A stretch of 64,000 nucleotides of DNA. Source: Pseudoroseomonas cervicalis (GTDB taxonomy: Bacteria; Pseudomonadota; Alphaproteobacteria; Acetobacterales; Acetobacteraceae). Below, in pieces: positions 58,178-64,000 of the stretch (positions are counted from its first letter, which is position 1; each line of letters opens with the position of its first letter). The notes beneath the pieces were generated by a model. The model was not told where the DNA came from, did not search any database, and saw only the letters and a list, made by a program, of their open reading frames with translations. Made by a program: the position numbers and the translations under genes. Location of the stretch: NCBI RefSeq assembly GCF_030818485.1, contig NZ_JAUTAJ010000002.1, positions 386,224 to 450,223 of the forward strand, given 5' to 3'.

Positions 58178-58951
58178 TCAGCCGGGCGCGGACACCCGGA
58201 TCACCCGCAACCCCTCGGCCCGGTAGGGGGCGCATTCCGCCTCGGCCGCGTCGGTCACCAGCACGGCGCCGGGCGGCAGCGGCGCCCAGAAGGGCTGCTT
58301 GCCCTGGCCCAGCTTGCTGGCATCGGCCAGCACCACCACCGAGGCCGCCTGCCGCATCATCAGCGACTTCAGGGAGACCTGCTCCGGCGTCGCCTCGCAC
58401 AGCCCATAGCCGGGCAGCAGCCCGTCGGCGCTGGTGAACAGCCGGTCGGCGCTCATCTGCCGCAGGCTCTGCTCGGCGAAGGGCCCGGTGGTGCCCATGC
58501 TGATCGGCCGCACCACGCCGCCCAGCACGATCAGCTCCAGCCCCGGCGTGCCGGCCAGCACCGGGATCAGCGGCAGGTTGTTGGTGATGACCCGCAGCCG
58601 CCGCCCCGACAGCCACCCCGGCAGGCGCCGCCCCAGCGCCTCCACCGTCGAGCCGCCATCGAGGATCAGCGTCTCCCCCTCCTGCAGCAGCGCCAGCGCC
58701 GCCGCGGCGATGGCCGCCTTGGCCGGGCGCCGCTGCGCCGCCCGGGTGCCCAGGCTCTGCTCCACCGCATGGCCGGCCAGCATGGCGCCGCCATAGGTGC
58801 GCGCGATCGGGTGCTGCGCCGCCAGATCCTGCAGATCGCGCCTGATGGTGGAGGCGGAGACGCCGAACCGCGCCGCCAGCGCCTCCACATCGGCGCTGCC
58901 GGCCTCCAGCGCCTTCAGGATCTCGTCGCGCCGCGCGCGTTTCTGTCGCAT
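58178..58951 (-). CDS. DeoR family transcriptional regulator
   Basis: 257 residues: N-terminal HTH (RRDEILKALEAGSADVEALA, ARFGVSASTIRRDLQDLA), then the sugar-phosphate-sensing DeoR C-terminal domain (LQEGETLILDGGSTVEALGR, LIVLGGVVRP, DRLFTSADGLLPGYG, LADASKLG). Same strand as, and downstream of, the four-carbon acid sugar genes, which it probably represses. Candidate operators lie at 61453-61493. Confidence 0.92.
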   Translation of the reverse strand: MRQKRARRDEILKALEAGSADVEALAARFGVSASTIRRDLQDLAAQHPIARTYGGAMLAGHAVEQSLGTRAAQRRPAKAAIAAAALALLQEGETLILDGGSTVEALGRRLPGWLSGRRLRVITNNLPLIPVLAGTPGLELIVLGGVVRPISMGTTGPFAEQSLRQMSADRLFTSADGLLPGYGLCEATPEQVSLKSLMMRQAASVVVLADASKLGQGKQPFWAPLPPGAVLVTDAAEAECAPYRAEGLRVIRVSAPG

Positions 58952-58982
58952 GGGCTCAGGTTAAGCCAAACAGGGGAAAATC

Positions 58983-59076
58983 GGGAGGGCCCGGCCCTCC
59001 CGGGCCCGGGACAGAAAAGCACTGGGGAGGCTCTGCCTCCCCAGACCCCTCGGCCGGGGGGACAGGGTCCCCCCGG
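58983..59076. repeat. Cluster of three perfect GC hairpins
   Basis: GGGAGGGC/GCCCTCCC (58983-59001), CTGGGGAGGC-TCT-GCCTCCCCAG (59022-59044) and CCGGGGGGAC-AGG-GTCCCCCCGG (59054-59076) in the 134 bp between the pdxA-like and deoR genes. No T-run. Looks like a REP-type intergenic element and may also end the pdxA transcript. Confidence 0.65.
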
Positions 59077-59085
59077 ACCCCGCCA

Positions 59086-60093
59086 TCAGTTGGCGCGGCG
59101 TGGGGCGAGGTCGACCGCCTGGCGCAACGCCTCGACCAGGCTGCCCTCATCGGCCACGCCCTTGCCGGCGATGTCGAAGGCCGTGCCATGGTCGACCGAA
59201 GTGCGGATCACCGGCAGCCCGACCGTGATGTTCACCCCGGCCTCCAGCCCCAGCACCTTCACCGGGCCATGGCCCTGGTCGTGATACATCGCCACCACCA
59301 GGTCGAAATCGCCGCGCGTGGCACGGAAGAACAGCGTGTCCGCCGGCAGCGGCCCATCCACCTTCCAGCCCCTGGCGCGGCAGGCCTGCACGGCGGGGAT
59401 GATCTTCTCCGCCTCCTCGCCCTGGCCGAACAACCCGTTCTCCCCGGCATGCGGGTTGATGCCGCAGACGCCGATGCGCGGATCGGCGATGCCCGACTTC
59501 ACCAGCGTCGCATGGCCCCGCGCGATCACCCGCTCCACCAGCCCCGGCTCGATCTTCCGGATCGCATCCACCAGCCCGATATGCGTGGTGACGTGGATGA
59601 CCCGCAGGCGCGGCGCCACCAGCATCATCGACACCTCCGGCGTACCGGTCAGATGCGCCAGCAGCTCGGTATGGCCGGGATATTTGTGGCCGGCGGCGTG
59701 CAGCGCCTCCTTCGACAGCGGCGCGGTGCAGATCGCATCCGCCTCCCCCGCCTCGACCAGCCGCGTGGCGCGCTCGATGAAACGGTAGGAGCCTTCGCCC
59801 GAGACGGGGGAGAGCTGGCCGAAGGGATGCCCGGCCGGGATCAGGCCGAGATCGATGCACTCGACCACGCCCTCCGCATAGGTCGCGCCCTGCGGCGTCT
59901 GGCGGGCCACCACCTCGAGCGCCGTGCCGGTGATCGCGCCCGCCTCGCGCAGCCGCGCGGCATCGCCCACCACCAGCGGGCGGCACAGCGCGCGCACATC
60001 CGGCCGCGCCAGCGCCTTCATGATGATCTCCGGCCCGATGCCCGAGGCGTCGCCCATGGTGATGGCGACGATCGGACGCGTATCCTGCGTCAT
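59086..60093 (-). CDS. pdxA2: PdxA2-type 4-phosphate dehydrogenase (4-hydroxythreonine-4-P / D-erythronate-4-P family)
   Basis: 335 residues from ATG 60093. PdxA family blocks: VAITMGDASGIGPEIIMKAL, ICTAPLSKEALHAAGHKYPG, HTELLAHLTGT, IGVCGINPHAGENGLFG, MYHDQGHGPVKVLGLEAGVN, TSVDHGTAFDIAGKG. The metal-binding histidines (H-T, H-D-Q-G-H, D-H-G-T) are in place. Coupled by an ATGA overlap to a four-carbon acid sugar kinase, it is the catabolic PdxA2 type, oxidising and decarboxylating D-threonate- or D-erythronate-4-phosphate, rather than the vitamin B6 enzyme. Confidence 0.9.
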   Translation of the reverse strand: MTQDTRPIVAITMGDASGIGPEIIMKALARPDVRALCRPLVVGDAARLREAGAITGTALEVVARQTPQGATYAEGVVECIDLGLIPAGHPFGQLSPVSGEGSYRFIERATRLVEAGEADAICTAPLSKEALHAAGHKYPGHTELLAHLTGTPEVSMMLVAPRLRVIHVTTHIGLVDAIRKIEPGLVERVIARGHATLVKSGIADPRIGVCGINPHAGENGLFGQGEEAEKIIPAVQACRARGWKVDGPLPADTLFFRATRGDFDLVVAMYHDQGHGPVKVLGLEAGVNITVGLPVIRTSVDHGTAFDIAGKGVADEGSLVEALRQAVDLAPRRAN

Positions 60094-61355
60094 GGCCTGT
60101 CCTTCCCTGCAGCGCGGCGCAGCCTGGACAGCGCCCGCGAAATCGTACCCGCATCGCCGAAGCCGCCGGCCTTGGTGACCACCGGCAGCCCCGCCATCAC
60201 ATCCCCTGCCACCGAACCATCGCCGATCCCGTGGCCGAGCGGCATGCCCGGCTCCACCTCCTCGGCGAGATGCAGCCCGGCCAGGCCGAGCCGCGGCAGC
60301 AGCGCCCGCGCCGTCTCGCCCCCGGTGGCGAACAGCCCGGCCAGATGCGGCCCGGCCGGCCGCAGCAGCGCCGCCAGTCGCTCGGCCAGCACGGCGCCGC
60401 CGGCGAGATCCACCGCCTCGCCCGCCGCCTCGATGCTGACCAGCACATCCTCGCCCTCGCGCAGCGCGGCCAGGATCGCCGCCTGGCCCTCCCGCCATGC
60501 CGGGCCCTCGCCCTGGCGCAGCAGAGCCGCCGGCAGCGGCAGGCAACGCACCGCGCCCTGGCCGGCCAGCAGGGCGGCGGCGGCGCGGCTGGGCTCGGCC
60601 ACACTGCCCACCACCAGCAGCACCCCGCCCGCGCGCGGCGCGGCCACCGGCGGCATGGCGGTGCCGGGGGCGGTGGCGCCGGCCAGCGCCTCCGCCAAGC
60701 CGGCGGCGCCGACCCAGAGCAGCCCATCGCCCGCGCCCGCCCCGCCGCGGGCCAGCGCCGCCAGATCCTCCTGGCTCTCGGCATCGCAAACCACGACCTG
60801 GGCGCCAGAATTGCGTGATTCGCGCAGAAAATCCGCCGCCGCGCCCAGGCGCAGCGCCTCCAGCCCCAGCCGCGCCGGGCGCAGCCCCGCCGCCCGGAGC
60901 AGTTCCGGCAGCTCGGCATGCGGGTAGGAATGCTCGCGCGCCCAGAGGGCGGATTCCTCCAGCGGCGCGCCCTGCAGCCAGATCCGCCCCTGCCGGGTGA
61001 TGCGGCCCTGGCGCGGCACGGCGGGGGCCAGCACCGCCAGCCGCCCCGCGGCCGGGCCGGCCAGCAGCCCGGCCAGCTCGGCGATGGGCTGGCCGCGCAG
61101 CGTCGAATCGATCTTCTTGAACAGCAGGGCGCCGGGCTGCGCCGCCGCGCCCAGCAGGGCGGCCTGGCGTGAAGCGGCGGCGGCCGGATCCAGCCGGCGG
61201 GTGTCGGCGTCGATCGCCAGCACCCCGGCCGGCGGCAGGGCGCCCTCCCCCTCCGGCCAGGCCACCGAGGCCGCATGGCCGCGCCGGGCGAAAGCCACGG
61301 CGCAATCCGCCGCCCCGGTCAGGTCATCGGCCAGGATCAGCCAGCGCGGCATCAT
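60090..61355 (-). CDS. Four-carbon acid sugar kinase (DUF1537 family)
   Basis: 421 residues. N-terminal LILADDLTGAADCAVAFARR (D-D-L-T-G-A signature), KKIDSTLRGQPIAELAGLL, then the C-terminal nucleotide-binding domain (GGVLLVVGSVAEPSRAAAAL; FATGGETARALL; GLPVVTKAGGFGDAGTISRA). Phosphorylates D-threonate/D-erythronate at O4, feeding the adjacent PdxA2. Start MMPRW; either ATG possible. First gene of the operon, divergent from the FAD-linked dehydrogenase. Confidence 0.9.
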   Translation of the reverse strand: MMPRWLILADDLTGAADCAVAFARRGHAASVAWPEGEGALPPAGVLAIDADTRRLDPAAAASRQAALLGAAAQPGALLFKKIDSTLRGQPIAELAGLLAGPAAGRLAVLAPAVPRQGRITRQGRIWLQGAPLEESALWAREHSYPHAELPELLRAAGLRPARLGLEALRLGAAADFLRESRNSGAQVVVCDAESQEDLAALARGGAGAGDGLLWVGAAGLAEALAGATAPGTAMPPVAAPRAGGVLLVVGSVAEPSRAAAALLAGQGAVRCLPLPAALLRQGEGPAWREGQAAILAALREGEDVLVSIEAAGEAVDLAGGAVLAERLAALLRPAGPHLAGLFATGGETARALLPRLGLAGLHLAEEVEPGMPLGHGIGDGSVAGDVMAGLPVVTKAGGFGDAGTISRALSRLRRAAGKDRP

Positions 61356-61452
61356 CCGGGCAGGCGGCTGGACGGCAAGGGGCGGCGGGGCATGGCGTTC
61401 TCGGTCTGGGGCGGGCCGACCATAGCGGCATTTCGGCCGGCTTCAATCTTTC

Positions 61453-61493
61453 TGCGCATTTCGCGCATCAATAATTGCGCGTTTCACGCATCA
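61453..61493. promoter_or_regulatory. Paired candidate DeoR operators
   Basis: TGCGCATTTCGCGCATCA (61453-61470) and TGCGCGTTTCACGCATCA (61476-61493) agree at 16 of 18 positions, 23 bp centre to centre, each with TGCGC/GCGCA-type dyad symmetry. They lie in the only divergent promoter region of the locus (61356-61555) and contain the TTTCG-type core seen in operators of several DeoR-family sugar regulators. Confidence 0.6.
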
Positions 61494-61555
61494 GGCGTAG
61501 AGCTTGCCGCAACCCGCCAAGGCCGGGATGGCGTCCCGCCATGAGGAGGAACGGT

Positions 61556-63031
61556 TTGAGCAGCACCACGAGCCCGGCGGCCGATCGGCCCTCCTCCGCG
61601 CCGATGGACGATGCCGCGCTGGTCGCGGCGCTGGCGGCGATCTGCCGCGCGCCCTATGTCCTCACCGAGGCCGGCGATCTCGCGCCCTATCTGACCGATT
61701 GGCGCGGCCGCTATCACGGCCGGGCCATCGCCGTGGTGAAGCCGGCCGACACGGCGGAGGTCGCGTCCGTGGTGAAGCTCTGCGCCGCGCAGGGCGTCGC
61801 CATCGTGCCCCAGGGCGGCAACACCGGCATGTGCGGCGCCGCGACGCCGGAGCCCGAGGGACGCTCCATCGTGCTGCGGCTGGACCGGCTGAACCGCATC
61901 CGCGCCGTCTCGCCCCTGGCCAATTCCATCACCGTCGAGGCCGGCTGCATCCTGGCGCAGATCCAGGAGGCGGCCGCCGCGGTCGACCGGCTCTTCCCGC
62001 TCAGCCTCGGCGCCGAGGGCAGCTGCCAGATCGGCGGCAACATCGCCACCAATGCCGGCGGCACCGCCGTGCTGCGCTATGGCACCACGCGCGAGCTGGT
62101 GCTGGGGCTGGAGGTGGTGCTGCCCGATGGCAGCGTGCTCGACCGGCTGCAGCGGCTGCGCAAGAATTCCTCGGGCTACGACCTGAAGCAGCTCTTCATC
62201 GGCGCCGAGGGCACGCTCGGCATCGTCACCGCAGCCGCCCTGAAGCTGTTCCCGCGCCCGCGCAGCCATGCCCTGGCGCTGGTGGCACTGCCGGAGATCG
62301 AGGCGGCACTGGCGCTGCTGGAACGCCTGCGCGGTGCCCTGGGCGACCGGCTGGCCAGCCTGGAGGCGATGTCGCGCGGCCAGGTCGCGGTGATCGCCGA
62401 GCATGTGCCGCATGTCGCCATCCCCTTCGCGCTGGAGGCGCCCTGGTACCTGCTGATCGAGCTGACCGACAGCCTGGCCGGCATCGATCTGCGCACCCCG
62501 CTCGAGGATGTGCTGGGCGCGGCGATGGAGGAGGGCCTCGTCACCGACGCCATCCTGGCCGAGAGCGAGGCCCAGGCGCAGGCGCTGTGGAAGATCCGCC
62601 ACAGCGTCTCCGAGGGCAGCAAGGCCGCCGGCCATGTGGTCAGCCATGACAGCGCCGTGCCGCTGGAGCGCCAGGCCGAGTTCGTCCGCCAGGTGGAGGC
62701 GCGCATCGCCGAGGTCGCACCGCAGGCGCGCATCGTCATGCATGGCCATGTCGGCGACGGCAACATGCATGTGCTGGCCATCCTCGACCGCGCGCAATGC
62801 GCCGATGCCGCCGCCCTCGCCAGCCTCGCAGCCCGCATCAACGAGGTCGTGGATGCGGTGACCGCCGGCCTCGGCGGCGCCATCAGCGCCGAGCACGGCA
62901 TCGGCATCACCAACCGCGCCCGGCTGGCCCGCGTGGCCGATCCGGTGGACCTGGCCTGGATGCGCCGGGTCAAGGCGCTGCTCGACCCGCTGGGGCTGAT
63001 GAACCCCGGCAAGGTGCTGCCCGACGCCTAG
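61556..63031 (+). CDS. FAD-linked D-2-hydroxyacid dehydrogenase (FAD_binding_4 / FAD-oxidase_C)
   Basis: 491 residues from TTG 61556, chosen for AGGAGG six bases upstream; an ATG at 61604 is the alternative. FAD domain: AVVKPADTAEVASVVKLCAA, IVPQGGNTGMCGAATPEPEG, GAEGSCQIGGNIATNAGGTA. C-terminal domain: VSHDSAVPLER, MHGHVGDGNMHVLAI (metal-binding His), ISAEHGIG. Matches D-lactate / D-2-hydroxyglutarate dehydrogenases (GlcD-like). With the acid-sugar operon and a Bug protein around it, it probably oxidises a sugar-acid-derived hydroxyacid. Confidence 0.92.
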   Translation: MSSTTSPAADRPSSAPMDDAALVAALAAICRAPYVLTEAGDLAPYLTDWRGRYHGRAIAVVKPADTAEVASVVKLCAAQGVAIVPQGGNTGMCGAATPEPEGRSIVLRLDRLNRIRAVSPLANSITVEAGCILAQIQEAAAAVDRLFPLSLGAEGSCQIGGNIATNAGGTAVLRYGTTRELVLGLEVVLPDGSVLDRLQRLRKNSSGYDLKQLFIGAEGTLGIVTAAALKLFPRPRSHALALVALPEIEAALALLERLRGALGDRLASLEAMSRGQVAVIAEHVPHVAIPFALEAPWYLLIELTDSLAGIDLRTPLEDVLGAAMEEGLVTDAILAESEAQAQALWKIRHSVSEGSKAAGHVVSHDSAVPLERQAEFVRQVEARIAEVAPQARIVMHGHVGDGNMHVLAILDRAQCADAAALASLAARINEVVDAVTAGLGGAISAEHGIGITNRARLARVADPVDLAWMRRVKALLDPLGLMNPGKVLPDA

Positions 63032-63078
63032 GCCGCCTGCGCCCGCCCGCACCCAACAAGACGAAGGAAACGAGATCC

Positions 63079-64000
63079 ATGCAACGCCGCACGCTGCTCC
63101 GCACCGCGGGCCTGAGCGCCGCCTTCGGGGCGGCCGGTTCGCTCGCTTCGCCCGGCCTGGCCCGCGCGCAATCCCGCTGGCCGGAGCGGCCGGTGCGGCT
63201 GGTCGTGCCCTATCCGCCGGGGGGCGCCACCGACGTGCTGGCGCGGCTCTATGCCGAGCGCATCTCGCACACGCTGGGCCAGCCGGTCGTGATCGAGAAC
63301 CGCCCCGGCGCCAGCGGCAATATCGGCATCGACGCCGTCGCCAAATCGGCGCCGGATGGTTACACGATCGGCGCCGGCACGGTCAGCAATTTCTCGATCA
63401 ACCAGTATCTCTACCGCAACGTGCCCTATGACGTGGAGCGCGACCTGGCGCCGGTGGCGCTGGGCTGGGAATTCCCCAACATCGCCGTCGTCGCCCCGGG
63501 CAAGGTGCCGGCCACGAACCTCGCCGAGTTCATCGCCTGGGCCAAGGCCAGGCCGGGCGGCGTCACCTATGGCTCGACCGGCATCGGCACCACCACGCAT
63601 CTCTCCAGCGCGCTGTTCTTCAGCCGCATCGGGGTGGAGGCGATCCACGTCCCCTATCGCGGCGCGTCGCAGACCATCCCGGCGCTGCTGAATGGCGATG
63701 TCGATTTCGCCATCGATGGGGTCGCCTCCTATATGGGGCTGGTGCAGGGCGGGCAGATGCGCGCGCTGGCCGTCACCAGCGCCGAGCGCTGGCCGGCCCT
63801 GCCGGAGGTGCCGACCATGGGCCAGGCCGGCATGCAGGATTTCGTCGTCACCGTCTGGGGCGGTTTCGTCGCCCCCGCCAACACCCCGGCCGAGATCATC
63901 GGCCGCGTCAACGCCGCGCTGAAGCTGGTGGTGGAGGATCCGGCGCAGCAGGAACGCTTCGCCAAGGTCGGCGCCAAGCCGGTCTGGAGCACGCCGCAAC
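63079..64000 (+). CDS. Bug/TctC family solute-binding protein (3' end outside window)
   Basis: Open to the window end (307 residues seen). Twin-arginine-like signal (MQRRTLLRTAGLSAAFGAAG ... ARAQ), then the family blocks WPERPVRLVVPYPPGGATDV, QPVVIENRPGASGNIGIDAV, ALGWEFPNIAVVAPGKVP, YGSTGIGTTTHLSSALFF, HVPYRGASQTIPALLNGDVD, MRALAVTSAERWPALPEVPT. Periplasmic binding protein of tripartite tricarboxylate-type uptake systems; ligands are usually carboxylates. AAGGAAACG precedes the ATG. Confidence 0.93.
   Translation, partial: MQRRTLLRTAGLSAAFGAAGSLASPGLARAQSRWPERPVRLVVPYPPGGATDVLARLYAERISHTLGQPVVIENRPGASGNIGIDAVAKSAPDGYTIGAGTVSNFSINQYLYRNVPYDVERDLAPVALGWEFPNIAVVAPGKVPATNLAEFIAWAKARPGGVTYGSTGIGTTTHLSSALFFSRIGVEAIHVPYRGASQTIPALLNGDVDFAIDGVASYMGLVQGGQMRALAVTSAERWPALPEVPTMGQAGMQDFVVTVWGGFVAPANTPAEIIGRVNAALKLVVEDPAQQERFAKVGAKPVWSTPQ

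Noticed and set aside
56066..59284. 1072-codon plus-strand frame
   Set aside because: Runs through dnaE2, the GGDEF and DeoR genes in wrong frames or strands; low-complexity composition.

Overview
The window is a high-GC alphaproteobacterial chromosome segment carrying one complete, integrated, HK97-type temperate siphophage of about 44.5 kb. The host is probably a member of the Acetobacteraceae (Roseomonas-like). This rests on very GC-rich coding, an imuA-imuB-dnaE2 mutasome with an alphaproteobacterial LexA box, a Bug/TctC solute-binding protein, and a four-carbon acid sugar kinase/PdxA2 pair. The genus is an inference from style, not proven.

Host left flank (1-4275): the 3' end of an MFS transporter, a LysR regulator divergent from a two-gene chromate transporter, a GNAT acetyltransferase, and the C-terminal two thirds of a DUF1264 (OBAP-like) gene. 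The N-terminal third of that same gene lies 44 kb away at 48726-49012. An 11-bp direct repeat (TCGGCATAGAA, 4265-4275 and 48726-48736) marks both breaks and falls on the same F-Y-A codons, so it is the attachment core. Joining the halves restores one frame.

Prophage, left arm (4297-14182, minus): integrase and a small excisionase-like HTH protein, then about 25 tightly overlapping small genes. They include a DUF5664 dNTP-diphosphohydrolase-like protein, a circularly permuted ThyX-like protein, a zinc-ribbon/GcrA-like regulator, a putative annealing protein with a YqaJ exonuclease, and several microproteins of 26-49 residues. Control region (14183-16250): a KilA-N protein, a LexA-like autocleaving repressor and a Cro-like protein, with GGTNACC operator repeats over the left, right and maintenance promoters. 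Right early arm (16250-21909, plus): HTH proteins, VRR-NUC nuclease, Prim-Pol primase, P4/D5-type helicase, an SSB-tail-like protein and small genes. Late arm (22002-46716, plus): HNH, terminases, portal, protease, capsid, two exported proteins, connectors, tail tube, chaperones, tape measure, tail tip and fibres, and lysis genes.

Likely cargo: an antisense, exported, cysteine-containing protein inside the tail operon (32875-33288), a SAM-methyltransferase-fold protein (46057), a minus-strand set of microprotein genes (46797-47322), an exported staphylococcal-type nuclease (47459), and two small minus-strand genes next to attR.

Host right flank (48726-64000): the DUF1264 N-terminus, an exported protein with four PPC-like repeats, imuA-imuB-dnaE2 (imuB frameshifted) behind a LexA box, a PAS-GGDEF protein, a DeoR regulator with a PdxA2/four-carbon sugar kinase operon, a divergent FAD-linked hydroxyacid dehydrogenase with candidate DeoR operators, and the start of a Bug/TctC binding protein cut by the window end. 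I saw no tRNA, rRNA or CRISPR array.
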